Shown one piece after another: positions 7,962-18,745 of a stretch of DNA of 64,000 nucleotides. A program made the position numbers and the translations under genes. Source of the stretch: Acidobacteriota bacterium (GTDB lineage: Bacteria > Acidobacteriota > Vicinamibacteria > Vicinamibacterales > CAVVIG01); assembly GCA_018268955.1 (NCBI GenBank), contig JAFDVO010000019.1:191-64190 (forward strand). The letters are read 5' to 3'. How positions within the stretch are numbered: the stretch's first letter is position 1; every line of letters starts with the position of its first letter. The notes under the pieces are model-generated. The model was not told the origin of the DNA. It saw only the letters and a list, made by a program, of their open reading frames with translations, and did not search any database.

Positions 7962-10480
7962 GAAACCACCACGCTGACGAGGGGCCCCTTCGCCACGACC
8001 ACCTTGCGAATGGTCTTGCCGGCGATGTGTGGCTGGAGTGACGCATCCGCAAGCACGCGCTCGCGCAGCGCCTCCTCCGCGAGATCGGCAGGCACGGTGA
8101 TGCGTGCGCGAACCTTGCCGTTCACCTGCACGGGGACCACGACCTCGTCTGCCTTCGCGACATCGGCATCGAAGGTCGGCCACGGCGCGCGGGTCAGCCC
8201 CTCGGCGTGGCCGAGCATCTGCCACAGCTCCTCGGCCGTATGCGGCGCAAACGGCGAGATCATGATCACCAGCGCATCGAGCGCCTCGCGCATCACGGAG
8301 AGCGTCTGCACGCGCTCAACGGCGCCCACGGGTGTTTCCCGCGACGGCCCGCCGTGGGGCGTCGTGGCACTGAACGCATACAGTTCGTTCACCAGCTCCA
8401 TGAGTGAGGAGATGGCGGTGTTGAGGTTCATGCGTTCTTCGATGTCGACGGTGGCCCGCCGGATCGTCTCATGCGTCTTGCGGCGGACGGCGCGCTCCGC
8501 ATCGGTGCAGTCGGGCCCGCACGCGGGGATGCCATCACCCGCCACGGTCTCGGCCCAGTGGTCGACCAGGCGCCACACCCGCAGCAGGAACCGGAAGCTG
8601 CCTTCGAGCCCGGCGTCGCTCCACTCGACTTCCTTCTCGGGGGGCGCGACGAACATCACGTAGAGGCGCAGCGCATCGGCGCCGTACTTCTCGAGCATCG
8701 TGTCCGGGTCGACGACGTTGCCCTTGGACTTCGACATGACGGCGCCGTCCTTGAGCACCATTCCCTGCGTCAGCAGCCGCTTGAAGGGCTCGTCGAAGTC
8801 CAGCAGTCCGACGTCGCGGAGCACGCGCGTGAAGAAGCGCGAGTACAGCAGGTGGAGAATCGCGTGCTCGACGCCGCCGCTGTAGAAATCGACCGGCATC
8901 CAGTACTTGCCGGCCGCCGGATCGAACGGAAGCTCGGTGTTCGTCGGATCGCAGAACCGCAGGAAGTACCACGAGGAATCGACGAACGTGTCCATCGTGT
9001 CGGTCTCGCGGCGCGCGGGCCCTCCACACGTCGGGCAGGTGCAGTTGACGAACTCGGGGACCTGCGCCAGCGGCGAGTCGCCGCGACCGGTGAACTGTGC
9101 AACCTTCGGCAGTTCGACCGGCAGCTGGTCGTACGGGACCGGAACGATGCCGTCCTTCTCGCAGTAGATCATCGGGATCGGCGTGCCCCAGTACCGCTGA
9201 CGCGAGATCCCCCAGTCCTTCAGGCGGTAGTTCACCTCGCCGCGGCCGATGCCGCGCCGCTCGGCGTCCGCGATCATGCGCGTGATGACGGCCGGGGTGT
9301 CCGATCCGGTGTACTCACCGGAGTCGACGAGACGCCCTGCGCCAGCCGCAGCCTCGACCAGCTCTTCGGCGCTGCGCGTGTCGCCTTCGGCGCGTACGAC
9401 GATCCGGATCGGCAGGTTGTACTTGCGGGCGAACTCGAAGTCGCGCTGGTCGTGCGCCGGTACCGCCATGATCGCGCCGGTGCCGTAATCAGCGAGGACG
9501 AAGTTCGCCACCCAGATCGGCACCTCCTCGCCCGTGAACGGGTTGATGGCGCGACGCCCCGTATCGAAGCCTTCCTTCTCGATCGCGCCGGTGAGGCGCG
9601 CTTCGCGGTCCAGCGCCCGGAACTGCTGGACGCGCGCACGGAACGCATCCGGGTCGGCGCTTTCGGCGGCGAACCGTTCGACCATCGCGTGCTCGGGGGC
9701 GAGCAGCACGAAGGTCGCGCCGTAGATCGTGTCGATGCGGGTCGTGAAGATCTCGATGCCGAGGTCTGCACCGGCGACCGGGAACGTGAGGCGCGCCCCG
9801 TCGGAACGGCCGATCCAGTTCCGCTGCATCACCACGACCTTCTCCGGCCATTCCGTGAGCGTCTCGAGCCCCTTCAGGAGCTCCTCGGCATAGGCGGTGA
9901 TGCGGAAGGACCACTGCTCGAGATCACGCTGCACGACCGTCGTGCCGCACCGCCAGCAGGCGCCATCGACCACCTGTTCGTTCGCCAGCACGGTGTTGTC
10001 GACCGGGCACCAGTTGATGGTCGAGCGCTTGCGGTAGGCCAGGCCGCGCTCGTACATCTTCAGGAAGATCCACTGGTTGAACTTGTAGTACTCCGGCGTG
10101 CAGGTGGCAATCTCCCGCTCCCACGCGTAGCTGATGCCCAGCCGCTGGAGCTGCCCCTTCATGTGGTTGATGTTGCCGAAGGTGGAGACCTCGGGGTGCG
10201 TGCCGGTCTTGATCGCCGCGTTCTCCGCCGGCAGGCCGAAGGCGTCCCATCCGAACGGATGCAGCACGTTGTAGCCGCGCATCCGCTTCATCCGGGCGCA
10301 GATGTCACCGATGATGTAGTTGCGGACGTGCCCGACGTGCGCGTGGCCCGACGGGTAGGCGAACATCTCCAGGCAGTAGAACTTCGGGCGTGCGTCGTCG
10401 ACGACGACTTCGAAGGCCCGCTCGGCGGTCCAGCGCTGCTGCCACTTGCGGTCGAGTTCCTGCGGCTTGTACTCGGTCAT
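7958..10480 (-). CDS. leuS: Leucyl-tRNA synthetase
   Basis: 840-residue class I synthetase. HIGH-type motif in [12 protein letters not shown] near residues 40-50, a CP1 editing domain in the middle, zinc-like CTCPTCGG, the KMSKS variant [11 protein letters not shown], and the C-terminal anticodon-binding domain ending in [14 protein letters not shown]. Length is near the family norm. ATG start; first gene of the leuS-lptE-holA operon. A 90-nt gap upstream separates it from the deacetylase gene on the same strand. Confidence 0.97.
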   Translation of the reverse strand: MTEYKPQELDRKWQQRWTAERAFEVVVDDARPKFYCLEMFAYPSGHAHVGHVRNYIIGDICARMKRMRGYNVLHPFGWDAFGLPAENAAIKTGTHPEVSTFGNINHMKGQLQRLGISYAWEREIATCTPEYYKFNQWIFLKMYERGLAYRKRSTINWCPVDNTVLANEQVVDGACWRCGTTVVQRDLEQWSFRITAYAEELLKGLETLTEWPEKVVVMQRNWIGRSDGARLTFPVAGADLGIEIFTTRIDTIYGATFVLLAPEHAMVERFAAESADPDAFRARVQQFRALDREARLTGAIEKEGFDTGRRAINPFTGEEVPIWVANFVLADYGTGAIMAVPAHDQRDFEFARKYNLPIRIVVRAEGDTRSAEELVEAAAGAGRLVDSGEYTGSDTPAVITRMIADAERRGIGRGEVNYRLKDWGISRQRYWGTPIPMIYCEKDGIVPVPYDQLPVELPKVAQFTGRGDSPLAQVPEFVNCTCPTCGGPARRETDTMDTFVDSSWYFLRFCDPTNTELPFDPAAGKYWMPVDFYSGGVEHAILHLLYSRFFTRVLRDVGLLDFDEPFKRLLTQGMVLKDGAVMSKSKGNVVDPDTMLEKYGADALRLYVMFVAPPEKEVEWSDAGLEGSFRFLLRVWRLVDHWAETVAGDGIPACGPDCTDAERAVRRKTHETIRRATVDIEERMNLNTAISSLMELVNELYAFSATTPHGGPSRETPVGAVERVQTLSVMREALDALVIMISPFAPHTAEELWQMLGHAEGLTRAPWPTFDADVAKADEVVVPVQVNGKVRARITVPADLAEEALRERVLADASLQPHIAGKTIRKVVVAKGPLVSVVVS

Positions 10481-10570
10481 GGGCGTGGCCGCTATTGTAC
10501 AAAACGGGTCGCTCGCGCGGGCAATCGGCTGCGACCTGCGAGCGTATCCGCACCAGCAGGATGTCCGCGG

Positions 10571-11602
10571 CTACAGGCGCCAGTAGGTCGTGAGGGCCGC
10601 TTTCGTCTGGGTGACCGCCGTGCGTCCACGTCCGGATGCGACGGGCGACGATGGCCACTGCACAGCCGGCGCAGCCTCAGGCGCGAGGACGTCGACGACG
10701 GTCCGGCAGCACTCGCCGAGGGCGCGCAGGTCGTAGCCCCCTTCGGTGATCGCCACCAGCCGACCCTCGCAGCAGCGGTCGGCGAACGCGCGCAACGCGG
10801 CGGTCATTGCCGCGAACCCTGCCGTCGTGACGCGCATCTGCCCCAGCGGGTCGCGTTCATGGGCGTCGAACCCGGCGGACACCAGCACGATGTCCGGTTC
10901 GAACTGCTGCAGCACGGGCATCACCACCTCGTCGAAGACCTGCTTGAAGTCCTCATCGGTTGCACCGAGTTCGAGCGGCAGGTTCACCGTTCGGCCGGCT
11001 CCGGCTCCGTAGCCCACCTCGGAGGCCGCACCGGTTCCCGGGTAATAGGGGAACTGGTGCGTGGAGATATAGAGCACGTCGGCATCGTGCTCGAAGATGT
11101 GCTGGGTGCCGTTGCCGTGGTGCACGTCGTAGTCGACGATGGCGACCCGGCGAGCGCCGAGTGCACGCGCGTGCGCGGCGGCCACCGCGACGTTGTTGAA
11201 GAAGCAGAAGCCCATGGCGCGGTCGTGTTCCGCGTGATGCCCCGGAGGCCTGGACAACACGAAGGCCCGCTTGTGGGAGCCGCCCATCACCCGCTCGACT
11301 GCATCGACCGCCGCACCGGCCGACAGCAGTGCGACCTCGTAGGTGTCCGGCGATGTGTAGGTGTCCGGGTCGAGCGCGACCGAACTGCCCGCGGTCTCCC
11401 CCATGCGGCGCAGGTGCTCGCACGAGTGCACGCGCGCCAGCTGCTCACGGCTCGCAGTTCTCGGCGCCACCACTTCCCCACCTCGCGCCCGCCACTCGGC
11501 AGCGACGACGTCCATCACCTCCGCCCGCTCCGGCGACTCCGGATGCCCCGGCGGGGTCATGTGCTCGGCGAAGCGCTCCGACGCGATGAGGATGAGGCTC
11601 AT
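10571..11602 (-). CDS. Histone deacetylase family (class II-like / acetoin utilization) hydrolase
   Basis: About 343-residue zinc hydrolase of the arginase-deacetylase fold; bacterial members remove acetyl groups from polyamines, lysines or other amides. From ATG 11602 the motifs are RPPGHHAE (His122, His123), the zinc ligands Asp159 and His161 in VDYDVHHGNGTQ, Asp246 in SAGFDAH, and the transition-state Tyr in EGGYDL. All key residues are present, so it should be active. A GTG six bases upstream (11608) is an alternative start. It is monocistronic between spacers. The true substrate cannot be told from sequence. Confidence 0.92.
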   Translation of the reverse strand: MSLILIASERFAEHMTPPGHPESPERAEVMDVVAAEWRARGGEVVAPRTASREQLARVHSCEHLRRMGETAGSSVALDPDTYTSPDTYEVALLSAGAAVDAVERVMGGSHKRAFVLSRPPGHHAEHDRAMGFCFFNNVAVAAAHARALGARRVAIVDYDVHHGNGTQHIFEHDADVLYISTHQFPYYPGTGAASEVGYGAGAGRTVNLPLELGATDEDFKQVFDEVVMPVLQQFEPDIVLVSAGFDAHERDPLGQMRVTTAGFAAMTAALRAFADRCCEGRLVAITEGGYDLRALGECCRTVVDVLAPEAAPAVQWPSSPVASGRGRTAVTQTKAALTTYWRL

Positions 11603-11615
11603 GGGCACAGTCTAG

Positions 11616-11692
11616 CAATCGCGAATTGCCAATCGCTAATCGCGAATCGCGAGTTGCCAACGGATGCACGGGCGAACATCGGCAATCGGGAA
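11616..11692. repeat. Heptad array upstream of the deacetylase gene
   Basis: Eleven 7-nt units in register: CAATCGC, GAATTGC, CAATCGC, TAATCGC, GAATCGC, GAGTTGC and more divergent ones. The TAATCGC word recurs in the arrays near 16.2, 44.8 and 47.6 kb. Confidence 0.65.
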
Positions 11693-11735
11693 AGGCCACA
11701 GCCCACTCGGCGAATTAGAGCGTGTCTCAAGAGCT

Positions 11736-11813
11736 CCACCACGGAGGACGATGAGGCCACGGAGACGGGCGTTTACAAGAGGATCTCCGCGAACTCCGCG
11801 CACTCCGCGGTGG
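11736..11813. repeat. Nonad array with outer inverted arms
   Basis: 9-nt units CCACCACGG, AGGACGATG, AGGCCACGG, AGACGGGCG, then CTCCGCGAA, CTCCGCGCA, CTCCGCGGT. The ends are near-complementary (11736-11746 against 11803-11813, 10 of 11 pairs), so the block could fold back. Related words occur at 26564-26590 and 63668-63717. Confidence 0.5.
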
Positions 11814-11862
11814 CGCTCGTGAAATGCGCTCTTGTGCGTTTCAGCATCTCAGCATTCGTGCC

Positions 11863-12558
11863 TTACCGGTTCTTCGCATCCCCGAGCATCTCCTTCGTCC
11901 GTTGCTCTGCCCGCGCGAGGGCGGTCTCGAGTTGCTGGCGGTAACGCTCGATTGCGGCCTCGTCGGCATCGCGCGGCACGTAGAACGGTGCACCGACGCT
12001 GATGGCGACGGTGGAGAACGGCCTGGGGACCTGCGTGCGATCCCAGCTTCCGAGCGTCCAGTGCCGGCTTGCTTCGAGGTGAAATGGCAGCACCGGATGA
12101 CCTGAGGCTTTCGCGAGCCAGATCGCGCCTGGCTGCGCCACCTGGCGGGGCCCGCGAGGGCCATCAACTGTGAATCCCGCCGGATGCCCCTCAGCAAGGT
12201 TCCGCGCCATTTGCAGCAGCGCGCGCGCCCCGCCACGTGAGGTGGAGCCGCGCGACGTGCCGAATCCGAATCGCTCGATGATGCCGGCGATCCACTCGCC
12301 GTCGAAGTTGGCGCTCGTCATCACGACGATCCCGCGGTTGCGGAAGTAGTAGGTGGCCGGAAGGATCCGCCCGTGCCAGAAGGACATGATCGGCTGATGG
12401 CCGGCGGCACGGATGGCGTCGAAGTGCTCGAACCCTTCCGTCTTCCAGCGCAGCGTCGCACCCAGCGCGGCTATGACGCGGTAGCCGACGATCGAGATCG
12501 CGGCGGCTTCGAAGCGCTTGCGACGTGACTGGCGCCAGTCGTGAGGAGAAGCGGACAC
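11863..12558 (-). CDS. DUF374 lysophospholipid acyltransferase-like protein
   Basis: 231-residue protein of the DUF374 family, related to glycerolipid and LPS acyltransferases. Visible features are a hydrophobic N-terminal segment, FWHGRIL (the family's altered HX4D-like region), SANFDGEWIAGIIERFGF, GTSRGSTSRGGARALLQM and FTVDGPRGPRQVAQPG. GTG start at 12558, one nt after the Fe-S oxidoreductase stop, so probably co-transcribed with the etf cluster. It would act at the inner membrane on a lipid or lipid A precursor; the acceptor is unknown. Confidence 0.87.
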   Translation of the reverse strand: MSASPHDWRQSRRKRFEAAAISIVGYRVIAALGATLRWKTEGFEHFDAIRAAGHQPIMSFWHGRILPATYYFRNRGIVVMTSANFDGEWIAGIIERFGFGTSRGSTSRGGARALLQMARNLAEGHPAGFTVDGPRGPRQVAQPGAIWLAKASGHPVLPFHLEASRHWTLGSWDRTQVPRPFSTVAISVGAPFYVPRDADEAAIERYRQQLETALARAEQRTKEMLGDAKNR

Positions 12559-12559
12559 G

Positions 12560-14392
12560 TCAGTGCGGACGTTTCTCGAGGCGACCGTTGACGAAGGTCA
12601 TGAGGTCGACGAACTGCACGTTCGCGTCCGGTGCGCTCGCCTGCGCGCCCTTCAGCATGATCGAGCAGAACGGGCACGCGGTGACGACCGTCGACGCCCC
12701 GGTCTCCCGCAGCTGCCGGAACCGCACGTCAGAAATACGCGTGCCGGGCTCCTCGTCCTTGTCCGCGAAGAGCAACCCGCCACCGGCGCCACAGCAGTAC
12801 GGGTTCTCGCGATTCCTGACCGGCTCCGCGATGTCGGCGCCGAACCGTGAGAGCAACGCCCGCGGCTCGTCGGCGCGTCCCGCGTAGCGTCCGAGGTAGC
12901 AGGGATCGTGGTAGGTGACCTGGGCGCGCGCCTCGGCCACGGCCCGGTCGCCCCGCGTCAGTTCCTCGATGAACACGGCAGAGTGCACGATGTTCACGGT
13001 GTAGCCGAACTTCCGGTAGTCCTCGCCGATCGTCTTCACGCAGTGTGGGCACGATGTGAGGATCGTCTTCGGCGAGGCAGCCTTCAGGTCCTCGATGTTC
13101 GCGGTCGCGAGTTCCTGGTACATGTACTCGTTGCCGGTCCGCTTCGCCGCGTCGCCGGTGCAGCGCTCCTTCGACAGCACGCCGAATCGGACCCCCTTGG
13201 CCCGCAGGATCTCGAACATCGAGCGGAGCGACTTCTGGAAGTCGGTCTCGAACGCGCCGGCGCACCCCAGCCAGACGAGGACGTCGTGCTTCGTCGGGTC
13301 GAAGGTGTCCAGTTGCGCGGCGTCGACGAACTTCTGGCGCTGGTCGTACGACAGGCCCCAGATGTTGGAGCGGCGCTCCAGGTTGTTGTACATCGCACCG
13401 AGGTACTCAGGCGCCTCACCGTTCGACACCAGGCCTCGCCGCGTGCCGATGAGAATCGGCAGGTGCTCGATCCCGACCGGACACTGGTTCTCGCACGCAC
13501 CACAGGTGGTGCATTGCCAGAGCACCTTCTCCGAATACAGGTCGACGAGCGTCGTCTCCTTCGGCTTCGTGAGCAGGCCATCCTGGGTCTGCAGGATGAT
13601 CGCCTTCGGATTCAGCTCCTTCCCCGCCCCCCACGCGGGGCAGTTCACCTGGCAGCGCCCACACTCCACGCACGTGAACGCGTCGAGCACGCTCTTGCTG
13701 CCCAGGTCCTTCAGCGTTTCGAGCCCGACCTGCTCCTTTTCGAAATCGAGATTCGGCAGGTTCCCCAATTCCGGAGACTTCAGGAACACGGTCACCGGCG
13801 AGAGCACGAGGTGGAAGTGCTTCGATGCCGGGATCAGCGCGAGGAAGGCGAGGATTACGAGCGAGTGGATCCACCAGTTGACCCGCCCGGCCACCGATGC
13901 CTCGTCGACCCGCCACGTGAGCAGGAAGGTCACCATCAGCGTGGTGATGAACAGGCCGATGACGATCGATTCGAGCGAGACCTGCGTGCCGAGCGCGATC
14001 GGCCGCACGAACGCGCGGCGGACGATCAACAGCAGGATGCCAGCCAGGACAGCGACGGCAAACGGCGTCAGGACAGCGCGATACGCGTGGAACGCGCTCG
14101 TATGGGTCAGGTCGACGATGCCGAGCCCGGCGAGGAATTCGAGCGTGGTGTACCCACCAAAGGCGACGAAGCCCCAGAAGACGAAGGCATGTGCGACGCC
14201 GGCCCATGGCCGCTCGATGATGGTTTTCCGCTGCGCGAGGACGTCAGTGACGAAGCGCGTTGCGCGGAATGGCAGGTTGTCGGTCGAGAACGTATTCGGC
14301 GCGGCAGCAATCAACCGGACGCGCGTCGCCACCTGAACCGCGAAGGCGCCGACGAACCCGATGACGAGCACCCAGAGGAGCAGCGTCTCCAT
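12560..14392 (-). CDS. Membrane Fe-S oxidoreductase linked to ETF (heterodisulfide-reductase-like)
   Basis: About 610-residue protein. The N-terminal ~200 residues hold several membrane segments with conserved His (NarI-like haem b type region). Two 4Fe-4S clusters follow: Cys241/244/247/251 (CVECGRCQVNCP) and Cys294/297/300/304 (CTTCGACENQCP). The C-terminal half has two CCG-type (HdrB-like) modules, seen as GCAGAFET...SCPHC and YHDPCYLGR...CCGAGGG...CPFC. It lies 87 nt after etfA in the same direction. In other bacteria this architecture is proposed to pass electrons from ETF to menaquinone in place of classical ETF:quinone oxidoreductase; that role here is inference from family and context. 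ATG 14392 was chosen; GTG 14395 is adjacent. Confidence 0.9.
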   Translation of the reverse strand: METLLLWVLVIGFVGAFAVQVATRVRLIAAAPNTFSTDNLPFRATRFVTDVLAQRKTIIERPWAGVAHAFVFWGFVAFGGYTTLEFLAGLGIVDLTHTSAFHAYRAVLTPFAVAVLAGILLLIVRRAFVRPIALGTQVSLESIVIGLFITTLMVTFLLTWRVDEASVAGRVNWWIHSLVILAFLALIPASKHFHLVLSPVTVFLKSPELGNLPNLDFEKEQVGLETLKDLGSKSVLDAFTCVECGRCQVNCPAWGAGKELNPKAIILQTQDGLLTKPKETTLVDLYSEKVLWQCTTCGACENQCPVGIEHLPILIGTRRGLVSNGEAPEYLGAMYNNLERRSNIWGLSYDQRQKFVDAAQLDTFDPTKHDVLVWLGCAGAFETDFQKSLRSMFEILRAKGVRFGVLSKERCTGDAAKRTGNEYMYQELATANIEDLKAASPKTILTSCPHCVKTIGEDYRKFGYTVNIVHSAVFIEELTRGDRAVAEARAQVTYHDPCYLGRYAGRADEPRALLSRFGADIAEPVRNRENPYCCGAGGGLLFADKDEEPGTRISDVRFRQLRETGASTVVTACPFCSIMLKGAQASAPDANVQFVDLMTFVNGRLEKRPH

Positions 14393-14430
14393 CACGCGCC
14401 ATTATGGCGCATGGTTGGAGGTCGCAGGAC

Positions 14431-14458
14431 GGAGGTTGGAGGTTGGAGGTTGGAGGTT
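14431..14458. repeat. GGAGGTT heptad array
   Basis: Four perfect tandem copies of GGAGGTT, with degenerate copies on each side (about 14411-14470), in the short spacer between etfA and the Fe-S oxidoreductase gene. The same word forms the array at 32323-32373. Confidence 0.8.
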
Positions 14459-14479
14459 GGGGGGCAGAGGTCCGGGAGA

Positions 14480-15457
<978 letters not shown>

Positions 15458-15463
15458 GCCCTC

Positions 15464-16225
15464 CTACAGCACACGCGCGTCATCGCGCAACCGGGTGATG
15501 AGCGCCTTCGCCGCATCGGCGGCGGACCCCGGAATGAGTTGGGTCTGCTTCGACTTCGCGGGGATCGCGAGCGCGAGGATCTGCTGGTGCGGCGTCGAGG
15601 GGGCGACGGGGGCAACCACCCGGATCTCCTTCTTCTTCGCGGCCATGATGCCCTTCAGCGTCGCGTACCGCAGCTGGTTGATGCCGCTCTGGATCGTGAG
15701 TACCGCAGGCGTCGGGAGGGTCACCCACTGGAACCAGCCGCCTTCCAGTTCGCGTTTCACGCGAAGCGCGCCCTGGTCAGCCTGCACCTCCATGATGATG
15801 GTGGCATGGCTGAAGCCGAGCTTCTCCGCAAGCACGACGCCGGTCTGCGCAAAGCCCTGGTCGTCGGACTGGAGGCCAGTGAGCACGAGGTCGAAGCGCT
15901 CGTCCTTCATGGCGCCGGCGAGCGCCGAGGCGACGACGAAGGCATCCGCTGCCCCGAGCGTGTCGTCCTGGACGTGAATCGCGCGGTCCGCGCCGCGTGC
16001 GAGGGCCTCGCGCAGCACCTGCGTCACCCGGGCCGGGCCGGCCGAGCAGACGACGACCTCGCCGCCGAGCTTCTCCTTGAGACGAAGGGCCTCTTCGAGC
16101 GCGTAGGCGTCGGGCTCGTTCATCTCATACGTGGCGTCCTGCTCGCGGATCCACGTGCGGTCGTCATTCAGCCTGGGCTGCCAGTCGCGGGTAGGAACCT
16201 GCTTGATGCAGACGGCAATCTTCAT
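15464..16225 (-). CDS. etfB: Electron transfer flavoprotein beta subunit
   Basis: 253-residue AMP-binding subunit of ETF. N-terminal MKIAVCIKQVP, then MNEPDAYALEEALRLKEKLGGEV, VLTGLQSDDQGFAQTGVVLAEKLGFSHAT and the C-terminal LPTPAVLTIQSGINQLRYATLKGIMAAKKKEI all match ETF-beta. ATG 16225. First gene of the etfB-etfA-Fe-S oxidoreductase-acyltransferase run. A heptad repeat array sits immediately 5' of the start codon, where a ribosome binding site would be expected, and I see no strong Shine-Dalgarno. Confidence 0.96.
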   Translation of the reverse strand: MKIAVCIKQVPTRDWQPRLNDDRTWIREQDATYEMNEPDAYALEEALRLKEKLGGEVVVCSAGPARVTQVLREALARGADRAIHVQDDTLGAADAFVVASALAGAMKDERFDLVLTGLQSDDQGFAQTGVVLAEKLGFSHATIIMEVQADQGALRVKRELEGGWFQWVTLPTPAVLTIQSGINQLRYATLKGIMAAKKKEIRVVAPVAPSTPHQQILALAIPAKSKQTQLIPGSAADAAKALITRLRDDARVL

Positions 16226-16226
16226 C

Positions 16227-16343
16227 GCTAATCTCTAATTGCCAAATGCTAATTGAAATCCCGAGCGACAACCAGCCTGCGTGCCTCACGCGGGCGGTCG
16301 TCGGGCATCTCAATCAGCAGTCAGCAATTGACAATCAGCAATC
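16227..16343. repeat. Two heptad arrays flanking the etfB/fabF spacer
   Basis: Left array 16227-16261 (GCTAATC, TCTAATT, GCCAAAT, GCTAATT, GAAATCC) abuts the etfB start. Right array 16309-16343 (CTCAATC, AGCAGTC, AGCAATT, GACAATC, AGCAATC) ends 3 nt before the fabF stop. The middle contains a GC-rich stretch without obvious signal. Confidence 0.65.
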
Positions 16344-16346
16344 CGT

Positions 16347-17591
16347 CTACTCGCTGTACTTCTTGAACAGCAGCGACGCGTTCGTGCCGCCGAAGCCGAA
16401 GGAGTTCGAGAGGGCGTAGCGGATGGGCATGGGCCGCGCGGTGTGCGGCACGTAGTCCAGATCGCACTCCTCGTCAGGATTGTCGAGGTTGATCGTGGGT
16501 GGCGCCACTTGGTGGTGGACCGCCAGCGCGGTAATGCCGGCCTCGAGGCCGCCCGCGCCGCCGAGCAGGTGGCCGGTCATGGACTTGGTCGACGAGACCG
16601 CCATCTTGTAGGCGTGGTCGCCAAACGCCCGCTTGATCGCGAGCGTCTCCAGCTTGTCGTTGTACGGCGTCGAGGTGCCGTGCGCGTTGATGTAGTCCAC
16701 CTGGTCGGGCCGGATGCCGGCCTTGCGGATGGCCATTTCCATCACGCGGCGCCCACCGTCTCCGTCCTCGGAGGGGGCGGTGATGTGATACGCGTCACCG
16801 GACAGGCCGTAGCCGACCAGCTCCGCGTAGATGGGCGCGCCCCGGCGCTGTGCGTGCTCGAGTTCCTCGAGCACCACGACGCCCGCACCCTCACCGATGA
16901 TGAAGCCGTCGCGATCCTTGTCGAACGGGCGGCACGCCTTGTCGGGCGCATCGTTCCGCGTCGACAGCGCGCGGAGCGCGGCGAAGCCGCCAACGCTCAT
17001 CGGGGTGATGGCCGCCTCCGATCCGCCCGCGATCATCGCAATCGCGTCGCCGCGACGGATGATCTCGAACGACTCGCCGACCGAGTGGGCCGACGCGGAG
17101 CAGGCGGTGCAGGTGGCAAGGTTCGGGCCCTTGGCGCCGAACCGGATGGACACCTGGCCCGCGGCGAGGTTGATGATCGCCGACGGGATGAAGAACGGAG
17201 AGATCTTGCGCGGGCCACCGTCGAGCAGCGCGATGTGCTCGCGCTCGATGGTGATGAAGCCGCCGATGCCCGACCCGATGAACGCGCCGATGTCGGCAGC
17301 GTTCTCGTCGGTGACCTGCAGCTTCGAGTCGTCCATCGCGAACTGCGCGGCCGCAATCGCGTACTGGATGAAGAGGTCCATCTTCTTGACCTCTTTCTTC
17401 TCGACCCACTGCAGCGGATCGAACCCCTGGACCTCGGCTGCGATCTGCGCCGCGTAGTTCGAGACGTCGAACTTGGTGATGCGCGTCACGCCGGACTTGC
17501 CCGCCACCAGGTTGCGCCAGTTGACGTCCGTCCCGATCCCGAGTGATGACACGAGGCCGATGCCCGTGACTACGACTCGCCGATTGCTCAC
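16347..17591 (-). CDS. fabF: 3-oxoacyl-ACP synthase II
   Basis: 414-residue condensing enzyme that elongates acyl-ACP with malonyl-ACP. The catalytic triad is visible: Cys164 in ATCTACSAS, His304 in [11 protein letters not shown] and His341 in GHLLGGAG, plus Lys336. Starts with GTG (17591) preceded by AGGAG at about 5 nt. It is the last gene of yceD-rpmF-plsX-fabD-fabG-acpP-fabF and lies 48 nt after acpP. Confidence 0.97.
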   Translation of the reverse strand: MSNRRVVVTGIGLVSSLGIGTDVNWRNLVAGKSGVTRITKFDVSNYAAQIAAEVQGFDPLQWVEKKEVKKMDLFIQYAIAAAQFAMDDSKLQVTDENAADIGAFIGSGIGGFITIEREHIALLDGGPRKISPFFIPSAIINLAAGQVSIRFGAKGPNLATCTACSASAHSVGESFEIIRRGDAIAMIAGGSEAAITPMSVGGFAALRALSTRNDAPDKACRPFDKDRDGFIIGEGAGVVVLEELEHAQRRGAPIYAELVGYGLSGDAYHITAPSEDGDGGRRVMEMAIRKAGIRPDQVDYINAHGTSTPYNDKLETLAIKRAFGDHAYKMAVSSTKSMTGHLLGGAGGLEAGITALAVHHQVAPPTINLDNPDEECDLDYVPHTARPMPIRYALSNSFGFGGTNASLLFKKYSE

Positions 17592-17639
17592 GATTCTCCT
17601 ATGGGGTGCAGGGGCCGCGCAGCCGTTCGCGAGGAACGA

Positions 17640-17879
17640 CTACTTCTTCTTGCTGTGCGACTCGATGTACTCGACCGCTTCCTTGACGCGGGTGATCTTC
17701 TCGGCGTCCTCGTCCGGGATCTCGATCCCGAACTCCTCCTCGAACGCCATCACGAGCTCGACCGTGTCGAGCGAGTCGGCGCCCAGGTCGTCGACGAACG
17801 ACGCATCCGGCGTCACTTCCTCCTCGTCCACGCCCAGCTGTTCCACGATGATGCTCTTGACCTTATCGGCGACTGCCAT
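17640..17879 (-). CDS. acpP: Acyl carrier protein
   Basis: 79-residue acidic helical protein that carries growing acyl chains on 4'-phosphopantetheine. The attachment Ser36 lies in [19 protein letters not shown], the family hallmark. The C-terminus is Lys-rich. ATG start with a strong AGGAGG 6 nt upstream, consistent with very high expression. Between fabG (124-nt spacer) and fabF, the usual order. Confidence 0.98.
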   Translation of the reverse strand: MAVADKVKSIIVEQLGVDEEEVTPDASFVDDLGADSLDTVELVMAFEEEFGIEIPDEDAEKITRVKEAVEYIESHSKKK

Positions 17880-18003
17880 TCAATCCTCCTGACGCTTGCT
17901 GTCGACCATCACGCCCGCATCCTGCGCCACGCCCGACTGTGACGGGCGGCGGTGCACCGATGCGCGGATGGCTTCTGAAACCGGGACTTCTATGTTCCGG
18001 ATG

Positions 18004-18744
18004 TCACATGTACATCCCGCCGTTCACGGCAAGGACGTGCCCTGTAATATACGCTGCCTCGTCCGATGCAAGGAAGCAGGCGGCCGACGCGATGTCGTCC
18101 ACCGACCCGAGGCGCCCGAGCGGAATCTGCGCGGACCAGTCCACCTGCGCCTTCTCGCTGATCGCGCGCGTCATGTCGGTGTCGATCATGCCGGGCGCGA
18201 TCACGTTGACGGTGATGCTGCGCGACGCCACCTCGCGAGCCAGCGCCTTGGCAAACCCAATCAGGCCAGCCTTCGATGCGGCGTAGTTCGTCTGGCCCGC
18301 GTTGCCCATCTGGCCGACCACGGAGCTGACGGCAATGATGCGTCCGCCGCGCTGCTTCAGCATGGGGCGGAGTGCCGCCTGCGCGAGCGTGAAGGTCGCG
18401 GTCAGGTTCGTGGCGATGACGGCGTCCCAGTCCTCGCGCTTCATGCGCATCAGCAGCTGGTCACGGGTGATGCCGGCGTTGCTGACCAGGATGTCCAGCC
18501 GCCCGTGCTTCGCGACGATGGCGCCGGGCAGCGCCTCGAGCGCCGCGCTATCGGTGACGTCCACCGAGACGGCCTCCGCCTGGCCGCCGGCAGCCACGAT
18601 CGCCGCAACGGCCTCCGCGGCGTTGTCGCCGCGCGCGGCAGCAACCACGGTGGCGCCCTGGCGGGCCAGCGACAGGGCAATGGCGCGCCCGATGCCTCGG
18701 GACGCGCCGGTCACGAGCGCGACTTTTCCGGTGAGTGCGAACAT
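18004..18744 (-). CDS. fabG: 3-oxoacyl-ACP reductase
   Basis: 246-residue NADPH-dependent short-chain dehydrogenase that reduces 3-ketoacyl-ACP. Nucleotide motif GASRGIGRA, NNAG-equivalent SNAGITRDQLLMRM, and the catalytic Ser141, Tyr154 and Lys158 (SSVVGQMGNAGQTNYAASKAG). C-terminus ITGHVLAVNGGMYM as in FabG. ATG 18744, one nt after the fabD stop. Confidence 0.96.
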   Translation of the reverse strand: MFALTGKVALVTGASRGIGRAIALSLARQGATVVAAARGDNAAEAVAAIVAAGGQAEAVSVDVTDSAALEALPGAIVAKHGRLDILVSNAGITRDQLLMRMKREDWDAVIATNLTATFTLAQAALRPMLKQRGGRIIAVSSVVGQMGNAGQTNYAASKAGLIGFAKALAREVASRSITVNVIAPGMIDTDMTRAISEKAQVDWSAQIPLGRLGSVDDIASAACFLASDEAAYITGHVLAVNGGMYM

Positions 18745-18745
18745 G

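Noticed and set aside
8471-11944. Very long open frame on the plus strand opposite leuS and the deacetylase
   Set aside because: High-GC shadow frame. It runs antisense through two unmistakable genes and a spacer, with His/Arg/Ala-rich composition and no motif. The same holds for the long frame opposite the RND pump and alaS.
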